Of a DNA stretch of 45,482 nt, positions 38,401 through 45,482 are shown in pieces. How positions within the stretch are numbered: position 1 is the stretch's first letter; each line of letters begins with the position of its first letter. The translations under genes and the position numbers were made by a program. The stretch comes from Candidatus Peregrinibacteria bacterium (GTDB taxonomy: Bacteria > Patescibacteriota > Gracilibacteria > Peribacterales > Peribacteraceae), in contig JACOTD010000046.1 of NCBI GenBank assembly GCA_016178535.1, positions 1-45,482 of the forward strand. The letters are read 5' to 3'. The notes beneath the pieces are model-generated. The model was not told the origin of the DNA, did no database searches, and worked only from the letters and a program-made list of their open reading frames with translations.

Positions 38401-38979
38401 GACACGCTCGCGCTCAGCCTCTCCATGAACCTCCAGTACGGCGTCCCGCTCGAGGTGCTGTGCGAGAAGCTGGCTCACACCCGCTTCGAGCCGATGGGCA
38501 TGACGGCGAATAAGGAGATTCCGATGGTCAAGAGCATCATGGATTACCTCGGCCGCTGGATGGCCTTGAAGTTCCTCAGCAAAGAGCAGGCCAAGAAGTA
38601 CCACAATGCCGAGCTCGTCGACCAGGCCTACGAGACGGGAACGAAGAGCAAGGAAGCCTTCGCCATGCGCCTTCCGGTGATCGATGAAGGCGCCGCCGCT
38701 CCAGTCCAAGTGTCCTCGATGATCGAAGAGATGGTCGACGAGAAAACCCGCCTTCGCTCGTCGGAAACGATCAACGGTGAAGATGGCTTCGGCGGGCAGG
38801 CTCATGAAGAGATCGCTGCTGCCGTCCACGAGGTCGAGACGAGTACAGGCAGGCGCGAGCAGGCCAAGCTCCAGGGATTCACGGGCTCCATCTGCCTCGG
38901 ATGCGGTTCGCTGCGGATGAAGAGGAACGGTTCGTGCGAAGTGTGCTTGGATTGCGGAGTTACTTCCGGGTGCAGTTAA
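35461..38979 (+). CDS. nrdJ: Adenosylcobalamin-dependent (class II) ribonucleotide reductase
   Basis: The protein has about 1172 residues. It reduces ribonucleotides to deoxyribonucleotides using a B12-generated radical and does not need oxygen. [21 protein letters not shown] holds the active-site NxCxE region, [20 protein letters not shown] is the loop motif of this class, and the C-terminus ends in a Cys-rich pair (CLGCG, [8 protein letters not shown]) that reduces the active site. The N-terminus up to about residue 35 is not conserved. GTG at 35461 is my choice; GTG at 35440 or 35410 are possible. No cobalamin riboswitch is visible upstream and no B12 synthesis gene is here, so the cofactor is probably salvaged. 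Confidence 0.93.
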   Translation: [1172 protein letters not shown]

Positions 38980-38985
38980 TGAATT

Positions 38986-39030
38986 AAAATTATGGCAGTA
39001 TCTCATGTGGTAGATTGCTTCCATAATTTT
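38986..39030 (+). terminator. Terminator-like hairpin after nrdJ
   Basis: AAAATTATGG (38986-38995) and CCATAATTTT (39021-39030) form a perfect 10-bp A+T-rich stem with a 25-nt loop, six bases after the stop codon. The stem ends in TTTT. Confidence 0.5.
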
Positions 39031-39034
39031 CACA

Positions 39035-39108
39035 CTTCGACTCCGCTCAGTATGACCTATAATTCAGGTATCAGAGCAATCTGCGAGTGACCCTGAGCCG
39101 TGTCGAAG
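39035..39108. repeat. REP-like inverted pair
   Basis: CTTCGACTCCGCTCAGTATGAC on the left and the inverted GTGACCCTGAGCCGTGTCGAAG on the right form an imperfect 22-bp inverted pair. It is the fullest copy of the family at 264-317 and 28271-28290. Confidence 0.75.
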
Positions 39109-39141
39109 GGGGCAATTTTTCATTCTCAATTCTCCATTGGT

Positions 39142-39585
39142 ATGGCCGACACCTGGTTCGATCATATTCCGAGTCATGAGCGTCAGAAGATTCGCCGGCG
39201 CATGCGCAGCCCGGAGGAGTACGAACGCCTGCGGGAACGAGTGAAAGGTCCTGAAGATCTGGACGAGGAGATGCGGAAGAATGAAGCGCTCGCCGATCTG
39301 CGCTTCGGCATCGAGACCGAGCCGGCCTTCCACGACGGTCTCAAGTTCGCGATCGACCGACAGATTCAGAACGAAGGACTCGAGAGCGTCCTCGAATCGC
39401 CGCCGAAGAATCCGCAGCTCACAAAAGCCCTCGAGCGCGGGAAGTTCACACTCACGGTGTCCTCGCACCCGAAGACCCATCAGGATCAAATCATGGTGCA
39501 GCCCGAGGGAACGGTGCAGGAGAAGCTCCCGCTCAAGCCGAGCCTGAGCGATCAGTACGTGTCGCAATTCGCACGCGATTTCTGA
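39142..39585 (+). CDS. Hypothetical soluble protein
   Basis: The protein has 147 residues. It is charged and helical in the first two thirds (Arg/Glu/Lys) with a beta-like end. No signal peptide, span or known motif. The ATG at 39142 gives MADTWFDHIPS; an upstream in-frame start would run into the REP-like repeat. The gene lies between nrdJ and the SLH surface protein and is followed by a separate promoter. Confidence 0.65.
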   Translation: MADTWFDHIPSHERQKIRRRMRSPEEYERLRERVKGPEDLDEEMRKNEALADLRFGIETEPAFHDGLKFAIDRQIQNEGLESVLESPPKNPQLTKALERGKFTLTVSSHPKTHQDQIMVQPEGTVQEKLPLKPSLSDQYVSQFARDF

Positions 39586-39625
39586 GCGAGCGAGAAAACA
39601 CGAACACAAAAAAAGACGAGCGGTC

Positions 39626-39654
39626 TTGAAAATTGCACGGAGGTGATGTACAAT
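39626..39654 (+). promoter_or_regulatory. Promoter for the SLH surface protein
   Basis: TTGAAA (39626-39631), a 17-nt spacer and TACAAT (39649-39654), close to consensus. A GGAGGTGA sequence lies inside the spacer and is not usable as a ribosome site for the start at 39682. Confidence 0.7.
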
Positions 39655-39681
39655 GGGCTTAACATTCCCAACATCCACACC

Positions 39682-42600
39682 ATGACGAAACACTCTTCTT
39701 CTTCCGCGCGGCCACACGTGCCCGCTCGTTTTTCCGATGCGTCCATCGCCGTGCTCTCGCTCTTCGTGGGCTTGATCATCGTCGTCGGACATCAGTTCGG
39801 CGGTTTCCTGGTTGCCCAGACGACAGCCCCACCGCCTCCGCCACCGGACAGCACGTCTCCACCTCCTCCAAGCACTCCACCTCCAAGTGATCAATACGTT
39901 TACCCTCCAGATGGTCAGTACGCTCCATCTCCGAGTGGTTCGTATCCTCCTCCTCCTGGTGGATCGCCGAGCGGCGGCATGACTTGCGAGGCCGGATGTG
40001 CCACGATCCCTGAAGCGCAGAGATCCAGTTGTATTGCTGGATGTCAAGGGGGTGGCATGCCCCCCGGAGGTTCTCCGGGTGGAATACCCAGTGGTGGCAT
40101 GACTCCCGCACAATGCATTGCCCAGATGTGTGCCGGGAAGTCCGGAGATACGTATAACGGCTGCGTGAACGGTTGCAATTCTATGAATTCGGGAGGCTCT
40201 CCGGGTGTCATGCCGGGCACCACACCAGGAACAAGCAGTGGACCGGGTAGTCCGACATGCAAGCAGGATCACTGCACGAATATACCAAACACGACCCCGA
40301 CTATGGTCCAACGTTGTAATGATTGGTGCGATGGGAAAACCACAGCCGGCACACAGCCCGGCGGCTATCAAAGTGGCCAGGACATGAACTGTGCGATCAA
40401 CGGCGATCCCGTGAAAAATCACCCAGGTGCCGTCGATTGCAATGCTGCGGAATGCACGAAGATTTGGAATGAAGCGAATGGATGTTACCGCACGGGCTCC
40501 ATGCCCGGCGGCGGCCCGAACAATGGCATGGGCGGAGCACGCACGTACTGGTCTCAAGCGAAGGGGAAGACCTTCACGGTCACGACCAATGGCGATTGCG
40601 ATGCACTCGTCAGCAGCGGTCAGATCCCTGCCAATGAGAGTGATTGGTGCAAGACGGCGGTCGGCGGCGGCTCCGGAGGCAATAATTATGGCGGCGGCCC
40701 GAACAATGCCATGGGCCCCACACACTGCAAATATCCGGGCGGGCACGACGTGTCGTGCAAGAGTCCGAACGTCGATTGCTCGGAAGGAGGCGCTGCGATC
40801 AGCTCCGCAGTCCTCGCTTCATACGGAGCACCGACGACCTGTGACGGGGGGAACAGCGGTGGAGGGGGTCCGATGGGTGGCGGCAACTGTCACACAGAGT
40901 GCGGACCGACGTCCACGAGCGTGTGCAGGCAAGTCTGTGATGGTCAGAATGGTGGTAATCCGGGAGGATTCGACTGGAATGCTTGCATCGCCAAGCGGAA
41001 AGCATCAGGCATGACTGATGATGCTGCGAAGGCTGACTGCAACAGCATCAGTGGCTACAACAATCAGCCTTATCCATGGAACCAGAACAGTAACACCGGA
41101 TTCCAAGGTCAAGGCATGCCCGTCCCAGGCGGCGCCGGACCGTATGGTCCCGGTCAATATCAGCAGTATGGCCAAGGCGGATACGGCAACGGTCAGTACG
41201 GCCCCGGGAACTACGGCGTCTTCGGCGGCAACATGTTCCAGGGTCAGGGGGGAATGAGCCCCGAGGATCAGCAGAAAATGCAGGCGCAGCAGCAGGGGAT
41301 GATGAAGCGGCAAATGTTCCAGGGGATGTCGCAAATGTGCGACCAGAGCACCAGGACGTTCGGCGGTCCGAACGCACAGGAAATCCTGAGCAAGCTCAAG
41401 CAGGCCGGCGATGCCTGCTTCGCGCAGATGAAAGCAATCGCAGACAGCACCACCGACTTCGCTTCGTTCCAGCAGCAAGCGCAGGAGTATGCGGCGCAGT
41501 TCAATCAGCAGCTCAACGATATCTTCAACTCATCCCGCAAGGACGAGCAGAAGCAGCATGCTGCCGAGTACATCCGTCAGATGAGCGAAGGGGCGAAGCA
41601 AGCGGATGGCATGATTCAGCAGGTGGCCGCGAAGCATCCTGACGTCGCCGCTCAAATGAAAGACATGCAACAGAAGGCTCTCGCCGCCGTGGCGCAGGCC
41701 CAGTCGCAACTGGACAGCGGCAATCTCGATGCGGTGTTCCAGATCCTCGATGCCGTCAGCAAGGAATTGCAGGGGCGCATGCAGGGCTGGCAATCGGCGA
41801 TGCATGAGGGGAATGGCGGTCAGTTCAGCTTCGTCGACAACGCGGGAGCGTACCAGGATCTCGCAGGGAAACTGGGCAATGACAACTTCGCCGGTCAATT
41901 CAAGCAGAAGAAATTCGATCGCGGCCATCTGGAGAAGCTCCAGACGCTCGCCACGATCGATCCGAAAAGCCTGACAGAGTACTTGAATTTTCAGCAGGGT
42001 GAAGAGGATATTCATGGTCCTGACCTCATCAAGACGGCCTCGGACAACAACGTGAGCACTGCCGACTTGGCGGATTTGATTGCCGCCAAGAACGCGATCC
42101 TTCAGCAGATCAAAGATGCGACGGACCAACTGCTGAATCTCAAGAAAGAAGTGAAGGCGATCATTGCGGATCTCAAGAGCTTCAACTTCGACCCGGCGGT
42201 GGCCGCCAAGGTCGGCGAACTGGCGAAGAAGATCTCCAGTCTTGACCCGAAGGCAGCCGCTGCGCAGCTGGAGGCATTGAAAACCGAGTCGAGGGTGGAA
42301 GAATTTAAGGCAGGTCGCAGCGCCTTCGTCGATGCGTCTGCCGACAATGACTGGTTCGCGAAGTTCGCCAAGGAAGCCAAGGAAAGGGGCCTCGTGAAGG
42401 GCGTGGATCCCGCGGGAACACAGCTCGATCCGAATGGCGTGACCAACGTCGCCGCCGCCATCACGATCGCCGCCCGCGCGACCGGTGATGACATCGACGC
42501 CAGTGCGCAGCCGACGACCCCGGAGGGCATCAAGATGGCCAAACAGACTCCTTGGGCTGCGGGCGCCATCGCTCTCTGCGAGACGAAGCTGGAGGAAGAG

Positions 42601-43323
42601 GGAAAGACGTTCAAAGACCTCGGCTTGACGGACGCTTCCGCAGCGATCACGCGCGCGCAGACCTTCGAGCTGATGCAGAAAGTGCTGCACTTACCCGATG
42701 GCGATCCCACGACGATCAGCGGATTCAAGGATGTGGCGGGAGCATCCGCTGACGTCCAGAGCGCCACGGCCGCACTCTACGATGCGGGCGTGATCAGCGG
42801 CAATCCCGACGGAACGTTCGGCTTCAGGAATCCTCTGAGGCGTTCCGAGTTCGTCAAGGTCGCCGTCGGCGTGACCGAAGGCGCATCCGGCAACACCGCA
42901 ACACCGGCACCAGCGCCGGCGGCAGGCTCCACCTCACCGCAGCCGGCAGCGACGCAGCCAACGACTCAGGCTGCTCCTGCCGCAGCGAGTGTATCGTCTC
43001 CCACGCCCGAAGTGGCCTTCCATGCAGACGCGATACATCAGGATGCACTGACGAAGATCCTTTCCCTCGTCACACAATTCAAATCGCTGCACAGCACATT
43101 GAGTGTCGATCATCCCGAAGTCAATAGGCGGATTAGCCTCATGGGTGATCTCGTGAAGAGCTTGGGGAATATTCAAGATGATACCTTCGTGAAGCCCACC
43201 AAGGAGGGCTTCCCCCCAGAGTACATGAAGAACGTGACGACGGATTTGCGTCTTCAGTTACCCAAGGATCAGTACGAGGAGCTCAGTTCTATTTTGAAGG
43301 AAATGCGTCAGCCGATCAACTAG
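39682..43323 (+). CDS. SLH-domain surface protein, Pro/Gly-rich
   Basis: The protein has 1213 residues. It begins with a signal or anchor segment (about 20-38), followed by a Pro-rich stretch and about 450 residues rich in Gly, Pro, Asn and Cys with repeated Cys pairs. A long helical Gln/Lys-rich region follows. Residues about 879-1063 hold three S-layer homology units: one degenerate, one partial (955-1003), and one clear (FKDV at about 1015, then LYDAGVISGNPDGTFG and RSEFVKVAV). A Pro/Ala-Thr linker and a helical C-terminus end it. SLH domains bind cell-wall sugar polymers, so the protein is probably held on the surface or part of an S-layer. The start at 39682 follows the promoter. Confidence 0.87.
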   Translation: MTKHSSSSARPHVPARFSDASIAVLSLFVGLIIVVGHQFGGFLVAQTTAPPPPPPDSTSPPPPSTPPPSDQYVYPPDGQYAPSPSGSYPPPPGGSPSGGMTCEAGCATIPEAQRSSCIAGCQGGGMPPGGSPGGIPSGGMTPAQCIAQMCAGKSGDTYNGCVNGCNSMNSGGSPGVMPGTTPGTSSGPGSPTCKQDHCTNIPNTTPTMVQRCNDWCDGKTTAGTQPGGYQSGQDMNCAINGDPVKNHPGAVDCNAAECTKIWNEANGCYRTGSMPGGGPNNGMGGARTYWSQAKGKTFTVTTNGDCDALVSSGQIPANESDWCKTAVGGGSGGNNYGGGPNNAMGPTHCKYPGGHDVSCKSPNVDCSEGGAAISSAVLASYGAPTTCDGGNSGGGGPMGGGNCHTECGPTSTSVCRQVCDGQNGGNPGGFDWNACIAKRKASGMTDDAAKADCNSISGYNNQPYPWNQNSNTGFQGQGMPVPGGAGPYGPGQYQQYGQGGYGNGQYGPGNYGVFGGNMFQGQGGMSPEDQQKMQAQQQGMMKRQMFQGMSQMCDQSTRTFGGPNAQEILSKLKQAGDACFAQMKAIADSTTDFASFQQQAQEYAAQFNQQLNDIFNSSRKDEQKQHAAEYIRQMSEGAKQADGMIQQVAAKHPDVAAQMKDMQQKALAAVAQAQSQLDSGNLDAVFQILDAVSKELQGRMQGWQSAMHEGNGGQFSFVDNAGAYQDLAGKLGNDNFAGQFKQKKFDRGHLEKLQTLATIDPKSLTEYLNFQQGEEDIHGPDLIKTASDNNVSTADLADLIAAKNAILQQIKDATDQLLNLKKEVKAIIADLKSFNFDPAVAAKVGELAKKISSLDPKAAAAQLEALKTESRVEEFKAGRSAFVDASADNDWFAKFAKEAKERGLVKGVDPAGTQLDPNGVTNVAAAITIAARATGDDIDASAQPTTPEGIKMAKQTPWAAGAIALCETKLEEEGKTFKDLGLTDASAAITRAQTFELMQKVLHLPDGDPTTISGFKDVAGASADVQSATAALYDAGVISGNPDGTFGFRNPLRRSEFVKVAVGVTEGASGNTATPAPAPAAGSTSPQPAATQPTTQAAPAAASVSSPTPEVAFHADAIHQDALTKILSLVTQFKSLHSTLSVDHPEVNRRISLMGDLVKSLGNIQDDTFVKPTKEGFPPEYMKNVTTDLRLQLPKDQYEELSSILKEMRQPIN

Positions 43324-43345
43324 ACGTTCCTGGAGCATCGGAGGA

Positions 43346-43380
43346 GGTACCCGTGGGCCTCGCGCCCAGGGGTACCTTTT
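43346..43380 (+). terminator. Rho-independent terminator
   Basis: GGTACCCGTGGGC pairs with GCCCAGGGGTACC (12 of 13 pairs) around a CTCGC loop, with TTTT after it. It lies 23 bases after the SLH gene stop and before the converging ychF operon, which may share it in reverse. Confidence 0.85.
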
Positions 43381-43416
43381 CAATATTTGAGCGCATCAAA
43401 GTTCAGCAAGAAATAC

Positions 43417-43731
43417 CTACGATTTGCCGTTCTCACCATCGATGACGCCATTCTGCAGCTCATCATCCGGTGCCGCCTTATTCCGCACTTCCTTCCCGCA
43501 GCGTTCGCAGCGGTGGATCAGGATCCATCCCTTTTTCCCATCCTGATCGAGCCCCACCGCAGGCATCAATCCTCCGCAACCGGAAGCGCGATCGCCGGGT
43601 CCTCGGTCGTCGACATGCTTCGAGTACAGGCAGAATGGACAGTGGTTGCGATAGGAACCATGTTCGAGTGGTTCAATGGATCGACCACAGTGTTCGCAGA
43701 GGAATGGTTCTTGGCGAGGGAGGAAGGGCAT
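43417..43731 (-). CDS. RNHCP-domain zinc protein
   Basis: The protein has 104 residues and carries the RNHCPFCLYSKHVD signature of the RNHCP family (PF12647). Further Cys pairs CEHC near the start and CERC near residue 74 suggest two zinc sites. The function of the family is not known; a nucleic-acid-binding role is often guessed. It is the last gene of the operon ychF - small membrane protein 1 - small membrane protein 2 - RNHCP, six bases after the preceding stop. Confidence 0.88.
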   Translation of the reverse strand: MPFLPRQEPFLCEHCGRSIEPLEHGSYRNHCPFCLYSKHVDDRGPGDRASGCGGLMPAVGLDQDGKKGWILIHRCERCGKEVRNKAAPDDELQNGVIDGENGKS

Positions 43732-43737
43732 CGGGCG

Positions 43738-43881
43738 TCACTTCATCGTCGGTCGATGATCATGCCTCCTCTCCTCATGATTACGCGACGCAAGAACAAC
43801 AATGACGATCAGCAGCATCATAATGGTGACGCCACTGACCGCAGTAACGACGAGGAGATCATTGGGAGCGAAAAAGGTCAT
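43738..43881 (-). CDS. Tiny single-span membrane protein
   Basis: The protein has 47 residues. A hydrophobic helix (about 9-31, VVTAVSGVTIMMLLIVIVVL) is followed by a basic, His-rich tail (RNHEERRHDHRP). Its ATG overlaps the stop of the upstream gene by four bases (ATGA at 43878-43881). Coupling and the tight spacing to the RNHCP gene support that it is real although very short. Function unknown. Confidence 0.6.
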   Translation of the reverse strand: MTFFAPNDLLVVTAVSGVTIMMLLIVIVVLASRNHEERRHDHRPTMK

Positions 43882-44072
43882 GGTTTTGTGAGGAAGAACG
43901 ATGTAAACATCAACGACAGCGAGCACAATACTACCACGATGAAGCCATACAAGCTTCCTTTTTCGAAGAAAAATGGAATGGCGTAGGAGGTGAACATGGC
44001 AGTTCCAACATCTGCCACCATATCGGCGATGCGATCGGGTCGAGCCTTTGAGAACACCGGAAGTACAACCAT
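43878..44072 (-). CDS. Small two-span membrane protein
   Basis: The protein has 64 residues. ARPDRIADMVADVGTAMFTS is followed by two hydrophobic segments (about 30-40 and 46-62, SLYGFIVVVLCSLSLMFTSFF). It begins 14 bases after the ychF stop. A longer GTG start would overlap ychF. It is coupled to the tiny membrane protein by ATGA. No family recognised. Confidence 0.6.
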   Translation of the reverse strand: MVVLPVFSKARPDRIADMVADVGTAMFTSYAIPFFFEKGSLYGFIVVVLCSLSLMFTSFFLTKP

Positions 44073-44086
44073 GGCCCGCCAACGTA

Positions 44087-45181
44087 TCACACATGGAACC
44101 GGAAGTGCATCACGTCTCCATCCTTCACGCCATACTCCTTCCCCTCGAGTCGCATCTTTCCTGCTTCTTTGGCTTTCTGCTCCGATCCAAACTGTACAAA
44201 ATCATTGTACGAGATCGTCGCTGCAGCGATGAAGCCGCGCTGGAAATCGGTGTGGATCACGCCCGCGGCCTCGGGCGCCGTTGCTCCTCGCGTGATCGTC
44301 CACGCGCGCACTTCTTCGGGGCCGGCGGTGAAGAACGTTTGGTATCCGAGGAGGTCGTAGGCGGCTGCAATCAAGCGATCGAGTCCGGACGATGTGACTC
44401 CCAGATCCAGGAGAAACATCTGCGCTTCCTCGGGGGCGAGATCCTGGAGATCCTCTTCGATCTTGGCGGAGATGATGACGACCTGGCTTGCCGACGGGAG
44501 GAGCATCTGCGCCTTCACGTCATCAATCGTCAGGCTCCCCATCTGCGCTTCCGATGCGTTGAGGGCGACAATCACGGGCTTGAGGGTCAGGAGCTGGAAC
44601 TCGCGCGCGATCACGCGTTCGTCGCTGTCGAACGAGAGCGAGGATGCCGGCTTGCCCTCTTGCAGCGCCGCCTCGATCTTCTGCAGCACGCTCCATTCGA
44701 GTTGCTTGCCTTTGTCGCCGGTGCGCGCCCCGCCCTGGGTCTTCTCGATCCTCTTGCGCACCGAATCGAGATCCGCGAGCGCAAGCTCCGTTTCAATCGT
44801 CTCGCGGTCGCGCTTGGGATCGATGCTCCCTTCCACGTGGATCACGTCGCCGCCCTCGAAGATGCGGACAACGTGGCAGACGGCATCCACCTCGCGAATG
44901 TGACTGAGGAATTTGTTCCCGAGCCCCTCGCCCGTACTCGCTCCTTTCACGAGCCCCGCGATGTCCACGAATTCGACGGTGGCCGGGATCACCTTCTTCG
45001 GCTTCACAAGCTCCGCCAGAGTTCGCAGTCGCTCGTCGGGAACTTCGACGATGCCGACGTTCGGATCGATCGTGCAGAAGGGATAGTTCGCCGCCTGCGC
45101 GCCTCTGCTCTTGGTCAACGCATTGAAGAGCGTCGATTTGCCGACGTTTGGTAGTCCTACTATTCCAATTCTCAGGGGCAT
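44087..45181 (-). CDS. ychF: Ribosome-binding ATPase YchF (Obg family)
   Basis: The protein has 364 residues (E. coli YchF has 363). G1 is [10 protein letters not shown]3 [10 protein letters not shown], and G4 is NASE, where YchF differs from GTPases and favours ATP. The C-terminal TGS/TGF-type domain ends in [10 protein letters not shown]. It binds ribosomes and is linked to stress and translation control. The ATG at 45181 gives [11 protein letters not shown] and lies six bases after CATACT; a longer frame runs into the heptamer array. It leads the operon with two small membrane proteins and the RNHCP protein. Confidence 0.96.
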   Translation of the reverse strand: MPLRIGIVGLPNVGKSTLFNALTKSRGAQAANYPFCTIDPNVGIVEVPDERLRTLAELVKPKKVIPATVEFVDIAGLVKGASTGEGLGNKFLSHIREVDAVCHVVRIFEGGDVIHVEGSIDPKRDRETIETELALADLDSVRKRIEKTQGGARTGDKGKQLEWSVLQKIEAALQEGKPASSLSFDSDERVIAREFQLLTLKPVIVALNASEAQMGSLTIDDVKAQMLLPSASQVVIISAKIEEDLQDLAPEEAQMFLLDLGVTSSGLDRLIAAAYDLLGYQTFFTAGPEEVRAWTITRGATAPEAAGVIHTDFQRGFIAAATISYNDFVQFGSEQKAKEAGKMRLEGKEYGVKDGDVMHFRFHV

Positions 45182-45187
45182 GGTGGA

Positions 45188-45217
45188 AGTATGAAGGATC
45201 TCGGGAGGAAGAACCAA
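45188..45217 (-). promoter_or_regulatory. ychF promoter, -35 at the edge of a heptamer array
   Basis: On the minus strand TTGGTT (45212-45217), an 18-nt spacer and CATACT (45188-45193), then six bases to the ATG. The -35 is the last unit of the array at 45213-45325, and the start would be leaderless. Confidence 0.55.
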
Positions 45218-45325
45218 GATACAAGATGCAAGATACAAAAAATGCACCAAGGAATATTGGAACAATCGTCCATCGATCATTCTTTGTTTCTTGTATCTTG
45301 TTTCTTGTTCCTTCTGCGATCTTTC
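45213..45325. repeat. Inverted heptamer array, AAGATAC type
   Basis: Left arm ACCAAGATACAAGATGCAAG and right arm TTGTTTC-TTGTATC-TTGTTTC-TTGTTCC, separated by about 55 bases, between two divergent genes. It matches the arrays at 15130-15216 and 22598-22692. Confidence 0.85.
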
Positions 45326-45379
45326 CCCATCCACAAGCCAAACCGTAATTCCCGATTCCCACGCCTAGCGCAGATTGAC

Positions 45380-45409
45380 TTGCCATGTTCTGAACAACTC
45401 CTGTATACG
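45380..45409 (+). promoter_or_regulatory. Promoter for the gene at 45418 (leaderless)
   Basis: TTGCCA (45380-45385), an 18-nt spacer and TATACG (45404-45409), with the ATG eight bases later. A TTGACT at 45375-45380 overlaps it but is too far from the -10. Confidence 0.45.
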
Positions 45410-45417
45410 TATTGGCC

Positions 45418-45482
45418 ATGCCGGAAGTCTGGTACTTGAAGGAGATACGCGAGAGGGACAAGGAGGTCCGTCGTCTGAAGCA
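45418..45482 (+). CDS. Start of a gene cut off by the window end
   Basis: Only 21 codons are visible, starting MPEVWYLKEIRERDKEVRRL, a charged helical N-terminus. The promoter at 45380-45409 and the leaderless spacing support a true start. The family cannot be told from this much sequence. Confidence 0.5.
   Translation, partial: MPEVWYLKEIRERDKEVRRLK

Noticed and set aside
39064-40746. Antisense open frame of 560 codons opposite the SLH gene
   Set aside because: Composition is a shadow of the Gly/Pro-rich plus-strand gene and it crosses a promoter and the REP-like repeat.

Overview
The window looks like a chromosomal segment of a Candidate Phyla Radiation (Patescibacteria) bacterium, most likely of the Peregrinibacteria/Peribacteria group. 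That placement is inference from gene content and style: moderate-to-high GC, standard stop codons (TGA is a real stop, so not the Gly-recoding Gracilibacteria), very large Ser- or Pro/Gly-rich surface proteins, a B12-dependent ribonucleotide reductase, an RNHCP protein, few Shine-Dalgarno sites and many start codons 6-9 nt after a -10 box (leaderless mRNAs). No rRNA, tRNA, IS element, phage or CRISPR array was seen.

Layout. 1-734: no protein gene; a REP-like repeat and a possible small RNA ending in a terminator. 735-13758: an accessory, envelope-like block. It has a small membrane protein, two coupled minus-strand genes (a 422-aa membrane protein and a 1261-aa protein with a Pro/Gly repeat tail), a VapBC-type toxin-antitoxin pair, then on the plus strand an acidic 111-aa protein, a Lys/Glu-rich coiled-coil protein and an 844-aa protein with a transglutaminase-like C-terminal domain. 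Two coupled coiled-coil genes run back to meet it. 13960-17496: metabolic genes carA, an FAD/NAD oxidoreductase, purN and a CofE-like ligase. 17646-23003: a 1283-aa Cys/Ser-rich surface protein with twelve Myxococcus-type Cys-rich repeats, a membrane protein, a zinc-ribbon protein and a lipoprotein. 23205-30638: rpoC, rpsL, rpsG and fusA, with no rpoB next to rpoC. 30745-35208: a TrpR/YerC-like regulator, a HEPN/MNT toxin-antitoxin pair, an unknown gene coupled to a shortened ribD, a frameshifted DUF2335 cassette, a flavodoxin-like reductase and a coiled-coil protein. 35461-43323: class II ribonucleotide reductase, a hypothetical protein and a 1213-aa SLH-domain surface protein. 43417-45181: ychF followed by two tiny membrane proteins and an RNHCP protein in one operon. 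A new gene starts at 45418 and runs off the end.

The most striking feature is repeat DNA. Arrays of 7-bp units (types ATTACGA, ATTGCGA, AAGATAC and ATTGATA), usually as inverted pairs, lie in most gaps between housekeeping genes. They supply the stop codons of several genes (carA, the oxidoreductase, purN, the CofE-like gene). They also appear to carry promoters (purN, the oxidoreductase, the -35 of ychF), and they have been absorbed in frame into carA and the CofE-like gene. A second, GC-rich palindromic family is inserted in frame in carA and in rpoC, and a third REP-like family (CTTCGAC...CTCAGG) sits beside rpsG and inside the CofE-like gene. Together with a duplicated rpsG 3' end, these point to an active history of small repeat elements remodelling a compact genome.
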